36,723 nt of DNA, taken from assembly GCA_032229625.1 (NCBI GenBank), contig JAVTVZ010000179.1, positions 1 to 36,723 of the forward strand. The letters are read 5' to 3'. The notes under the pieces were generated by a model, which saw only the letters and a list, made by a program, of their open reading frames with translations, was not told the origin of the DNA and ran no database searches. A program made the position numbers and the translations under genes. This stretch comes from Kineosphaera sp032229625 (GTDB lineage: Bacteria; Actinomycetota; Actinomycetes; Actinomycetales; Dermatophilaceae). The number at the start of each line of letters is the position of its first letter. Within the stretch, counting starts at the first letter, position 1. This document shows positions 29,560 through 36,723 of this stretch, piece by piece.

Positions 29560-32316
29560 TCAGCGGTCCCGGTGCGCGCGGGCCTTCGTGCGGGCGGTCG
29601 CCGGGGCCGTCCACGGGTCGTCCGGCCACGGATGTCTGGGGTAGCGGCCGCGCATCTCGCTGCGCACCTGCTGGTAGGGCCCGGACCAGAACGACGCGAG
29701 GTCGTCCGTGACCGCGAGCGGCCGTCCCGCCGGCGAGAGCAGGTGGAAGAGCACGGGCACCCGTCCGTCGGCCAGCCGCGGGGTGTCCGCGAGGCCGAAG
29801 CACTCCTGCAGCTTGACCGCGACGACGGGCCGCTCGTCGGGGTCCTCGACGCTCGGGTAGGCGATCGCGGCCGTCCGCCCGCTGGGCACCGGGAGCCGCG
29901 CGGGAGCGAGGTCGTCGAGGCGGGCGGCGGTGCCGTCGGCCCACGGCAGGAGGCGGCGCAGCGGGTCGTGCAGGTCGATGCGGTCGGCGCGGGTGCCGTC
30001 GGCGAGCCGCTCGATCTCGGGGCCGAGCCAGGTCGGCAGGTCGGCCGTGAGTGCGGCGTCGCCGATGGCGGGCCACGCGCCGCCGACGTGGTGGTGCAGG
30101 AAGGCCATCCTGCGGCGCAGGTCCGCGGCGCCCGGTGACCACGTGAGCAGCCCGAGGCCGTCGGCGCGCAGCGCGTCGAGGACGGCCTCGCGGGCCGCGG
30201 CGCGGGAGGCCTTGACGGGGGTCACGGCGAGCTCGATGGCGCCGAGGGCCTCGACGCGGCGGGCGGTGACGCGTCCCTCGCGCCACGTGGCCCGCACGTC
30301 ATCGGTATGCAGTGCGGCCGCGGCCAGCTCGGCGTCCGCCCTGGTCACCGGGGCTGCGACGCGGATGACGGCGCCGGTCCCGGCCGCTGCTGCGCCGCTG
30401 GTGCGGCTCACGTCGGCGACGGCCAGCCAGTCGCTGCCGCGCAGCGGCGACGCCGTCGGCAGCGCGGCCCGCGTGCCGGACGCCAGGAGATACACCTCCC
30501 CCTCGCGGCGGGCGACCCGCTCGGGGTAGGCGAGGGCGACGACGATGCCGATCGCCGCGCCCGGGTCGACGGACCCAGGCGACACATCGACGCCCGCGCG
30601 CAATGTGTCGACGGCCGCAGGCGACGACTCGGGAGGCTGCGGCGCGGTGTCGCCGGGTCGCGAGCCGGCGAGGGCCTCGAGACGGCGGAGCTGGGCCTGC
30701 CACGTCGCGGCGCCGGGAGCGTGGCCGGCGCGCAGGCGGCGCAGGAGCCCGGGCAGGTCGCCGCCGTCGGGGCGCAGGTCGTCGGCGAGGGCCGCGACCA
30801 CCTCGGCGGCGCGGCGGGCGCCGACCAGCGCAGACCCGTCGAGCAGCGCGCGCCCGAGGCGCGGATCCACGGGCAGCGCCGCCAGGGCGCGGCCGGTGGC
30901 GGTGACTCTCATCCCAGACGCGTCGGCGGGCGCGTCGGCAGGCCCGTCGGCACTCCCGACGCGGCGCCCGTCGGTGCCTGCGCCGATCCGCCCCTCGGGT
31001 CGGCCGTCGACACGTGTCTCGACGGGCCCGGTCGCTTCGAGGGCACCGAGCCCGCGCAGCACGGCGTGCGCGTCGGCGAGGGCCGCGGCCGGGGGCGGGT
31101 CGGGCAGCGGCAGTCCGCGGCCGCCGGGCGTGCCCCAGCAGGCGAGCAGCAGCGCGGCCTGCGTGAGGTCGGCCGAGGCGATCTGCGGGGTGACGTGCGC
31201 GGGCATCCGCGCGAAGGTCTCCTCGTCGTAGCAACGCACGACCTGCCCGGGCCCGAGCCGGGCCGCGCGGCCGGCGCGCTGCACGGCGGCGTCGCGCGAT
31301 GCGGCGACGGTGACCAGCCCGGACATGCCGCGTGCGGCGTCGCGGCGCGGCTCGCGGGACAGGCCGGCGTCGATGACGAGCCGCACCCCCGGGACGGTCA
31401 GGGAGGACTCCGCGACGGCCGTGGAGACGACGACCCGCGCCGGCTCGTCGGGGCGGCGCCCGCGGATCACCCGGTCCTGCTCGGCGGGCGGCACGCGGCC
31501 GTGGAGTTCGAGGACGTCGCTGCGCGGCAGGGCGCGTCGCAGCGACCCGGCGACCTGGCTGACCTCCCACGCGCCGGGCAGGAAGACGAGCGCATCGCTC
31601 TGCGGAGCCTGCCCGGCCGCGTCGACCGCGACCTGCGCGACGTGCGCGAGGAACTCCCGTGAGACCCCGCGTGCGTCGAACCGCGGCCCGGGCGCGGGCC
31701 GCCACCGGACCTCCAAGGGGTGCAGCGCCGACGGGCAGTCGACGACGGGCGCGGGCTCGCCGTCGCCGGCCTCGTCGCCGAGCAGCGCGGCGAATCGGGG
31801 CGCGTCGAGCGTCGCGGACATCGCGACGAGCCGCAGGTCGTCGCGCAGCTGCCGCACCTGGGCGAGCATGCCGACGAGCAGGTCGGTCTCCAGGGAGCGC
31901 TCGTGCACCTCGTCGAGCGCGACGGCGCCGACTCCGGGCAGCTCGGGGTCGGCCAGGAGCCGCCGCAGCAGCACCCCGGGCGTGCAGAACTCCACGCGTG
32001 TGTCCCGCCCGCTCCGCCGCTGCCCGCGGACGGTGAAGCCGACCCGCTCCCCGACCGGCGATCCGTCGAGCTGGGCGAGCCGGGCCGCCGCGGCCCGCAC
32101 CGCGATCCGCCGCGGCGCGGTGACGACCACGCGCCCGGCGCGCCGCGAGTCACCGAGGAGGTCGGCGAGCAGCGGCGGCACGAGCGTCGTCTTGCCGGTG
32201 CCGGGCGGGGCGTGGACGACCGCGGCCGCACCGGCCTGCGCCAGGGCCGCCCGCAGCGCCGGGACGCTCGCGGCGACGGGCAACCCGGCACCGATCGCGG
32301 CGAGGTCGAAGGTCAT
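29560..32316 (-). CDS. hrpB: ATP-dependent helicase HrpB
   Basis: DEAH-type superfamily 2 RNA helicase of the HrpB class. The 918-residue product starts MTFDLAAIGAGLPVAASVPALR and has motif I APPGTGKTT (36-44), motif II DEVH (135-138), motif III SAT (167-169), STAVAESSLTVPGV (298-311) and motif VI QRAGRAAR (346-353), followed by the HrpB-specific C-terminal region (EFGLADTP-like ECFGLADTPRL, VLFHLLSPAGRPLAVTDDLASFW, PYQQVRSEMRGRYPRHPWPDDP). A low-complexity stretch at about 445-475 separates helicase and middle domain. An ATG at 32352 is open but the ATG at 32316 begins the usual family start. Cellular substrate is unknown for the family in most bacteria. Confidence 0.94.
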   Translation of the reverse strand: MTFDLAAIGAGLPVAASVPALRAALAQAGAAAVVHAPPGTGKTTLVPPLLADLLGDSRRAGRVVVTAPRRIAVRAAAARLAQLDGSPVGERVGFTVRGQRRSGRDTRVEFCTPGVLLRRLLADPELPGVGAVALDEVHERSLETDLLVGMLAQVRQLRDDLRLVAMSATLDAPRFAALLGDEAGDGEPAPVVDCPSALHPLEVRWRPAPGPRFDARGVSREFLAHVAQVAVDAAGQAPQSDALVFLPGAWEVSQVAGSLRRALPRSDVLELHGRVPPAEQDRVIRGRRPDEPARVVVSTAVAESSLTVPGVRLVIDAGLSREPRRDAARGMSGLVTVAASRDAAVQRAGRAARLGPGQVVRCYDEETFARMPAHVTPQIASADLTQAALLLACWGTPGGRGLPLPDPPPAAALADAHAVLRGLGALEATGPVETRVDGRPEGRIGAGTDGRRVGSADGPADAPADASGMRVTATGRALAALPVDPRLGRALLDGSALVGARRAAEVVAALADDLRPDGGDLPGLLRRLRAGHAPGAATWQAQLRRLEALAGSRPGDTAPQPPESSPAAVDTLRAGVDVSPGSVDPGAAIGIVVALAYPERVARREGEVYLLASGTRAALPTASPLRGSDWLAVADVSRTSGAAAAGTGAVIRVAAPVTRADAELAAAALHTDDVRATWREGRVTARRVEALGAIELAVTPVKASRAAAREAVLDALRADGLGLLTWSPGAADLRRRMAFLHHHVGGAWPAIGDAALTADLPTWLGPEIERLADGTRADRIDLHDPLRRLLPWADGTAARLDDLAPARLPVPSGRTAAIAYPSVEDPDERPVVAVKLQECFGLADTPRLADGRVPVLFHLLSPAGRPLAVTDDLASFWSGPYQQVRSEMRGRYPRHPWPDDPWTAPATARTKARAHRDR

Positions 32317-32394
32317 CGCCCCAGTCTCACGCAGGCCCGAGCACGTCGACACCGGCCAGGGCGGCCCGCCGGCTCGCGCCCGCCCTCGCCCTGC

Positions 32395-33060
32395 TCACCC
32401 GCGCAGCCGGTAGCCCATGCCCCGCACGGTCTCGATGACGTCGGCGCCGAGCTTGCGACGCAGGTAGCGGACATAGACGTCGACGACGTTGGACCCGGGG
32501 TCGAAGTCGTAGCCCCACACGTGGCTGAGCAGTTGCTCACGCGAGAGCACTTGTCCGGCGTTGCGCATGAAGGTCTCCAGCAGCGTGAACTCCCGCGGCG
32601 ACAGGTCGCGCACGCGGCCGTCGACCCGCACCTGGCGGGAGCGCACGTCGAGGCTGACTCGCCCCGCGGCCAGCTCCATGACGCCGGAGTCGGGGGCGGT
32701 GGGTGTGCGCAGCCGCAGGCGGATGCGGGCGAGCAGCTCTCCGAAGGAGAACGGTTTGCTCATGTAGTCGTCGGCGCCGCCCTCGAGGCCCGCGATGGTG
32801 TCGGTGGCCGAATCGCGGGCGGTCAGAATGATGACGGGCAGGGCCGAGCCGGTGCCGCGGACGCGGCGCAGCACCTCGAAACCGTCCATGCCGGGCAGCC
32901 CGACGTCGAGGATGAGTAGCTCGTAGTCGCCGCCGACGGCGTGCGCGAGGGCCGACGGTCCGTCCTCCACGGTGGTCGCGGTGAAGCCGCTGGCGCGCAG
33001 GCCTTTGGCGATGAAGCTGGCGATGCGGGGCTCGTCCTCGGCGATGAGGATGCGGCTCAT
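32395..33060 (-). CDS. OmpR/PhoB-type response regulator
   Basis: Transcription factor of the OmpR class, paired with the kinase gene upstream. The 221-residue product has the receiver domain MSRILIAEDEPRIASFIAKGL with acidic Glu8-Asp9, phosphorylated Asp52 in LILDVGLPGMDG, Thr80 and Lys102 in MSKPFSFGELLARI. The winged-helix domain covers about 125-221 (LSPREFTLLETFMRNAGQVLSREQLLSHVWGYDFDPGSNVVDVYVRYLRRKL). The ATG overlaps the kinase stop (ATGA). Likely binds the CTCTCA half-sites at 35095-35152 (inference). Confidence 0.95.
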   Translation of the reverse strand: MSRILIAEDEPRIASFIAKGLRASGFTATTVEDGPSALAHAVGGDYELLILDVGLPGMDGFEVLRRVRGTGSALPVIILTARDSATDTIAGLEGGADDYMSKPFSFGELLARIRLRLRTPTAPDSGVMELAAGRVSLDVRSRQVRVDGRVRDLSPREFTLLETFMRNAGQVLSREQLLSHVWGYDFDPGSNVVDVYVRYLRRKLGADVIETVRGMGYRLRG

Positions 33061-34586
33061 CGCGGCCCACCGCCGGCGGGTAGCGAGGCGTCGAGGTCGT
33101 CGTCGAGGTCCTCGGGCCCCTCGTCGGGGTCTGCGGCGATCGCGTCGGCGGGCAACTCGATGACGAAGCGGGCTCCGCCGGCGGGCCCGGCGGCAGAGAC
33201 CCAGGCGGTCCCCCCGTGAGCCTGGGCGATGGCCATGACGATCGCCAGGCCCAGGCCGCTGCTGCCCTCGCGCCCGGTGGAGCCGGAGCGGTGCCGACCG
33301 AAAATGCGGAAGCGTTCGGTGGGCGGCACACCGGGTCCGGTGTCGCGGACCCACAGTTGGACGCCGTGGGGCCCGCGCGCGCACCCGAAGCCGATCTCGT
33401 CGCCGGGGCCGGTGACGGCGACGGCATTGGCCGCCAGTTGCAGCAGCGCCTGGGTGAGGCGCCGCGGGTCGCCGTCGAGCCAGACGTTGGACCGCTGGTC
33501 GACGACCCAGTGACGATCGCCGAGCGGGCGCGCCTTGGCCAGGCACTCCTCCATGAGCAGGGCCACCTCGACGTGCGTGTGCCGCAGGAAATCGGGGCGA
33601 CGGGCCTTGGCGAGCACGATGAGGTCCTCGACCAGGCCGCTCATGCGATCCAGCTCGTCGATGGCCAGGGCGCGCACGCTCTCGACGTCGTCGGGGTCCG
33701 CGGCGTCCATGAGTTCCAGATGCCCGCGCAGCACCGTGATCGGGGTGCGCAGCTCGTGGCCGGCGTCGTCGAGCATGCCCCGCTGGGCGCCGAGCGCCTC
33801 CTGCAGCCGGTCGAGCATGCCGTTGAACTGGCGGGACAGGTCGGCGACCTCGTCGTCGCCGATCACCGCGAGGCGCCGCGAGAGGTCGGTCTCGGTGATG
33901 GATTCGGCGGTGGTGCGCAGTTCCTCCATAGGTCGCAGCAGTCGGCGCACGAGCACCCAGGCGGCGAGCAACAGCACGAGCCAGGCGATGACGGCGGCGA
34001 CCGCGTACGAGCGGATCGTGTCGTGCAGTTCGGCGAACTCGCGGTCGAGGTAGTAGAGGGCGACGTAGTGGCCGCGGTCGTCGCCCTGCACGACGGGCAT
34101 CACGGCGTAGGCGATGCGCCCGTGGTCCGCACTGACGAACTCGCCGAAGGCGGGCGCCTGGTGGCCGGTCGCCGCCTCGCGGAAGCCCGCGTCCTCGTGC
34201 ACGTCGCCCGCGCCGTCGGTCTGCACGATCGCCGAGCCGGTCAGGTAGCCGACGTGAATCTCGTGCTCGTCGGGCACGTTGCGTTGCATCGTGACGGTGA
34301 AGAGCCGCTCGGCGTCGGTGAACGGCTGCCCGGTCTCGGGGTCGATGCCGGCGTTGGCCAGCTCCGTGAATTCTCTGATCTCCTGCGCGAGTTGACGCTC
34401 GACGCGGGTCTCGACGCGCTGGCGTTCGAGCAGCAGGGCGGGAGCGCCGGCACCGACGAGCCCGGCGGCCGACAAGGCGGCGATGGAGCCGAGCACCCGT
34501 CGTCGCAGCGAGGGCCGGCGCCAGCCGTAGGGCGCGCCGGCCCCACCATCGGTCGCGGCCCCGGGGGCGCCGGACTCACCGCTCAT
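33057..34586 (-). CDS. Sensor histidine kinase
   Basis: Membrane histidine kinase, 509 residues. Helix 1 at about 30-53, an extracytoplasmic sensor domain at about 54-191, helix 2 at about 192-213, HAMP about 214-266. The phosphorylated His277 lies in DDAGHELRTPITVL; N-box Asn387 in QLAANAVAVT, G1 DTGPGVP (415-421) and G2 GSSGLGLAIV (441-450) follow. The C-terminal tail (about 486-502) is acidic. The frame is complete, and the ATG at 34586 is 5 nt after the stop of the poly-Asp protein gene, so all three genes form one operon. Ligand is unknown; the neighbours suggest a cation, phosphate or envelope cue. Confidence 0.94.
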   Translation of the reverse strand: MSGESGAPGAATDGGAGAPYGWRRPSLRRRVLGSIAALSAAGLVGAGAPALLLERQRVETRVERQLAQEIREFTELANAGIDPETGQPFTDAERLFTVTMQRNVPDEHEIHVGYLTGSAIVQTDGAGDVHEDAGFREAATGHQAPAFGEFVSADHGRIAYAVMPVVQGDDRGHYVALYYLDREFAELHDTIRSYAVAAVIAWLVLLLAAWVLVRRLLRPMEELRTTAESITETDLSRRLAVIGDDEVADLSRQFNGMLDRLQEALGAQRGMLDDAGHELRTPITVLRGHLELMDAADPDDVESVRALAIDELDRMSGLVEDLIVLAKARRPDFLRHTHVEVALLMEECLAKARPLGDRHWVVDQRSNVWLDGDPRRLTQALLQLAANAVAVTGPGDEIGFGCARGPHGVQLWVRDTGPGVPPTERFRIFGRHRSGSTGREGSSGLGLAIVMAIAQAHGGTAWVSAAGPAGGARFVIELPADAIAADPDEGPEDLDDDLDASLPAGGGPR

Positions 34587-34591
34587 CGGGC

Positions 34592-35050
34592 TCAGTCATC
34601 GTCAGCGTCGTCAGCGTCAGCGTCGTCATCGTCGTCGTCGTCATCGTCGTCGTCGTCATCATCCACGACGACTCGCGTGGGGGCCTTCGGCACGGGCTTG
34701 ACGACCTTGGTGGCGGAGCCGCGCGCGGTCGCCGGCGCGGGCGCCGCAGTCGTGGGCGTCTTTGGCGATTCTGGTGCGACGGCTGCGCTGGTGCGCCGGG
34801 CCGATGTCGCGGCGTCGGCCCCCTGCGGCGGCGTGACAGAGGTGGGGGACGCGGTCGGGCTGCTCGTGGCGGCCGGAGTGCTCGGGGCGCTCGGGGCGGT
34901 GGTCGTGGCCGGCGCGGGCAGCCGGTTCAGGTCGACGACGCGACCCAACTCGGGCTGCGGCGCCCCCAGTCCGAGGGAGGCCCCGAGCGCGACGGCAGCG
35001 ACGACGCCGATGGCGGCGAGGGCGGCGACGACGAGTCGAACGGGAGGCAT
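34592..35050 (-). CDS. Membrane-anchored protein with poly-aspartate tail
   Basis: No known family recognised. The 152-residue product begins with a hydrophobic helix (about 5-29, signal anchor or signal peptide), followed by a disordered Pro/Thr/Ser/Ala linker (about 44-112), a short basic stretch KVVKPVPKAPTR (115-126) and a tail in which 20 of the last 23 residues are Asp, including 14 in a row (130-143). The tail is coded by a GAC/GAT run. The ATG at 35050 has only a weak GAAG site. First gene of the kinase/regulator operon; the tail is likely outside the membrane, where it could bind cations or act as ligand or modulator of the kinase (inference). Confidence 0.75.
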   Translation of the reverse strand: MPPVRLVVAALAAIGVVAAVALGASLGLGAPQPELGRVVDLNRLPAPATTTAPSAPSTPAATSSPTASPTSVTPPQGADAATSARRTSAAVAPESPKTPTTAAPAPATARGSATKVVKPVPKAPTRVVVDDDDDDDDDDDDDDADADDADDD

Positions 35051-35094
35051 GTCTTCATCGTGACCGGCGCTGCCGACGCGGTCACCCTCCTGGC

Positions 35095-35152
35095 GATGAG
35101 AAGGCTCTCATCTGCGTGAGAGCCCTCTCATCACCGGATCATCGACCTCTCA
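35095..35152. promoter_or_regulatory. Cluster of CTCTCA/TGAGAG half-sites
   Basis: Site 1: GATGAGA-N4-TCTCATC (35095-35112). Site 2: TGAGAG-CC-CTCTCA (35117-35130). A further CTCTCA is at 35147-35152. The CTCTCA copies start at 35105, 35125 and 35147, and the TGAGA copies at 35097 and 35117, i.e. about two helical turns apart. The cluster lies in the 156-bp gap between the divergent kinase operon and the DUF4956/VTC genes. Confidence 0.7.
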
Positions 35153-35206
35153 CACGCGGGGTGAACGCTGGTGCCACACCCGCTGCGCGAGAGGAACGAT
35201 CCCCCC

Positions 35207-35845
35207 ATGGACCTGACCACCCTGTACCTCGGCCTGGCGCTGGACCTGAGCGTCATCACCGTGCTGGTGTTCGGCTGCTACCGGCGCCGACACAGCAAGG
35301 TCGACCTCATGCTCAGCTACATCGTGCTGAACATCGGCGTCTTCGGCGCCGTCGCGCTGCTCGCCGGGTCCGACGGCGGGGTGGCGCTGGGCATGGGCTT
35401 GTTCGGCATCTTGTCGATCATCCGGCTGCGGTCGAGTTCGATCTCCCAGACGGAGGTCGCCTACTACTTCGTCGCGTTGGTGCTGGGCCTGGTGAACAGC
35501 CTGGGGGCGCATGTGCTGCCGCTGGCGATCACGATCAACGTGCTGCTGGTCGGGGCGTTGTGGGCGCTGGATCGCGGGGAGCGGGCCGTCAAACGCCGCC
35601 CCACCGAGACGCGGCGGATCACTCTCGACGTGGTGCACGACGACCCGGGCGCGCTGCGCGCCGATCTGCACGCGCGGCTGCGGATGCCGGCGATCAGCGT
35701 CATCGTCGAGGAGATCGACTACGTGCGCGACATCATGATCGTCCAGGTGGAGGTCGACCGGCCGAAGACCCCGAGTGTCGCGACGATCGCGCCGCCGGCC
35801 GGGCACGCCGCGGGCGATGCGATCTACGCCGGCGGCGCGCGATGA
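35207..35845 (+). CDS. DUF4956 membrane protein
   Basis: A 212-residue membrane protein: MDLTTLYLGLALDLSVITVLVFGCYRRR, with helices at about 5-25, 38-57, 63-75 and 96-128, the DUF4956 hallmark LGMGLFGILSIIRLRSSSISQTEVAYYFVALVLGLVNSLG (about 63-103), then a cytoplasmic domain (about 143-187). The family has no known activity but is regularly paired with VTC-domain proteins, as here. An upstream ATG at 35171 is possible but the one at 35207 follows an AGAGGA site and begins the conserved part. Its stop overlaps the start of the next gene (ATGA). Confidence 0.88.
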   Translation: MDLTTLYLGLALDLSVITVLVFGCYRRRHSKVDLMLSYIVLNIGVFGAVALLAGSDGGVALGMGLFGILSIIRLRSSSISQTEVAYYFVALVLGLVNSLGAHVLPLAITINVLLVGALWALDRGERAVKRRPTETRRITLDVVHDDPGALRADLHARLRMPAISVIVEEIDYVRDIMIVQVEVDRPKTPSVATIAPPAGHAAGDAIYAGGAR

Positions 35846-36723
35846 GCGCGCCGGTGCTGGGGATTCCTGTCTCCCCCGCGAGTGCCGCGATGGACGCTTT
35901 GGGCGCCGCTCTCCCGTCCGTCGATCTGCCGACCGTGCTCGAGCGCGCGGAGCTGCAAGATCGGGTGGACACCAAATACGTCCTGTTCCCCGCGGTGCTC
36001 GGCCGCCTGGTCGAGCGCCTGGAGACCGAGCTCGAGACCGCGGTCGATGTGCTCGACATCGACGGCCGCCGCCGTTTCGCCTACGAGTCGCGCTATCTGG
36101 ACACCGCGGATCTACGGACCTTCCGAGATCACCTGCAGGGCCGTCGGCGACGGTTCAAGGTGCGGACCCGCAGCTATCTGGATACCGGCGGGAGCCACCT
36201 GGAGCTCAAGGAGGCGGGGGCCGGCAGCGGCACCCAGAAGATGCGGTGGCCGCTGCCGGATCAGTGCGTCGCCGACGTGCCGGGCCGCGCTCCGGAGGTG
36301 ATCGCGGCCTTGCGGGACGAGCTCGCCGGGCGCGGTTACCCGCCCATGGGGCGGCTGGATCTGGCGCTGACCACGACGTATGCCCGGACGACACTGGTCG
36401 GGCGGCACCGGTCGTTCCGGCTGACCGTCGACACCGACCTGGTGTGCGCCGGTGCGCAGCGGCCGGGCAGCGCCCGCCTGCACGCCCTGCACGATCGGGT
36501 GCTGCTGGAGGTCAAGACCCCCAGCCCCCGCGATCGGATACACCGGCTGCTGTCCGGTCTCGGCGCGCGGCCGGTGGCGGTCAGCAAGTTCGGGGTCGGT
36601 CTGGGCCTGACCCGGGGTCTGAGCACGGCACCGTGGGCCGATGCTGTCAGCAGACACCTTCAACCCCAGCTGCGGCGGACCTCGTCGGGGGCGGCGCAAG
36701 GCCGCGAGGATTGGGCATATCCG
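35842..36723 (+). CDS. VTC domain (polyphosphate polymerase-like) protein, partial
   Basis: The frame from the ATG at 35842 is open to the window end (294 codons, no stop), so the gene is cut by the window. The VTC tunnel-fold residues are present: Lys45 in DRVDTKYVLF, Arg84 in YESRYLDT, the basic block GRRRRFKVRTRSYLDTG (100-116), Glu121 and Lys123 in LELKE, EVKTPS (223-228) and SKFGVGLGLT (248-257). This matches the ATP-using polyphosphate polymerase catalytic domain of yeast Vtc4, so polyphosphate synthesis is predicted but not proven for bacterial members. About 35 residues after the domain are polar and non-conserved. It is coupled to DUF4956 by a 4-nt overlap. Confidence 0.9.
   Translation, partial: MSAPVLGIPVSPASAAMDALGAALPSVDLPTVLERAELQDRVDTKYVLFPAVLGRLVERLETELETAVDVLDIDGRRRFAYESRYLDTADLRTFRDHLQGRRRRFKVRTRSYLDTGGSHLELKEAGAGSGTQKMRWPLPDQCVADVPGRAPEVIAALRDELAGRGYPPMGRLDLALTTTYARTTLVGRHRSFRLTVDTDLVCAGAQRPGSARLHALHDRVLLEVKTPSPRDRIHRLLSGLGARPVAVSKFGVGLGLTRGLSTAPWADAVSRHLQPQLRRTSSGAAQGREDWAYP

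Noticed and set aside
32695..32710. Further copy of the CACCCACCGC motif (minus strand)
   Set aside because: It lies inside the response-regulator gene with a mismatch and no inverted repeat, which shows that single occurrences can be chance.
34597..34670. GAC/GTC run as an assembly or sequencing error
   Set aside because: The frame stays open on both sides, with a signal anchor at the other end and normal spacing to the kinase gene, so a real poly-Asp tail is the simpler reading, though the exact repeat count may be uncertain.

Overview
The window is a compact, very GC-rich stretch (strong G/C at third codon positions, many GTG starts, SD-type ribosome sites, CCA encoded in only some tRNAs) from an actinobacterium. 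The order tRNA-Thr, tRNA-Met, rpmG, hadA, hadB, murB and tRNA-Trp, secE, nusG, rplK, rplA, rplJ, rplL is typical of Actinobacteria. A NusG with a long acidic head, a DUF4956/VTC pair and an F420-type oxidoreductase suggest Micrococcales, perhaps a Dermatophilaceae/Intrasporangiaceae relative; that placement is inference. No insertion sequence, prophage gene, CRISPR array or rRNA was seen.

Layout. 1-4775, minus strand: the transcription/translation block tRNA-Trp, secE, nusG, rplK-rplA, rplJ-rplL, with separate promoters and terminators and a terminator-bearing leader before rplJ. 5047-9471: a PLP aminotransferase, a cyclase-family hydrolase, a divergent adenosine deaminase, a DUF1648 membrane protein and an orphan PTS EIIB behind a hairpin-rich leader. 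9630-12339, minus: tRNA-Thr, tRNA-Met, rpmG, hadA-hadB (mycolic/fatty acid type dehydratase pair) and murB.

12459-17098, minus: a tightly overlapping biotin-type operon bioY, AMP-ligase, thiolase, bioM (ATPase), bioN (EcfT). It sits behind a perfect 27-bp palindrome whose core fits the actinobacterial BioQ biotin-repressor box. This resembles the Bacillus yhfUTS set (BioY, acyl-CoA ligase, thiolase) joined to a full ECF transporter, and is one of the two most interesting systems here. 17414-20357: pntAB transhydrogenase. 20453-25941, minus: a NiaP-like niacin transporter, an NAD-malic enzyme, an LLM oxidoreductase and a crotonase lacking both usual glutamates. 26479-28691: a metal-receptor protein preceded by an in-frame His/Asp repeat, and a ThrE-type exporter. 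Then tRNA-Tyr, yajQ and the helicase hrpB.

32395-36723: the second notable system. A two-component operon (poly-aspartate membrane protein, histidine kinase, response regulator) is divergent from DUF4956 and a VTC polyphosphate-polymerase-type protein that runs off the window. The shared 156-bp intergenic region holds five CTCTCA/TGAGAG half-sites, a likely operator for the response regulator.

A recurring oddity is short tandem arrays (11, 15, 16 and 18 bp, and a GAC run) at gene ends, gene starts or inside coding regions; at least seven are present.
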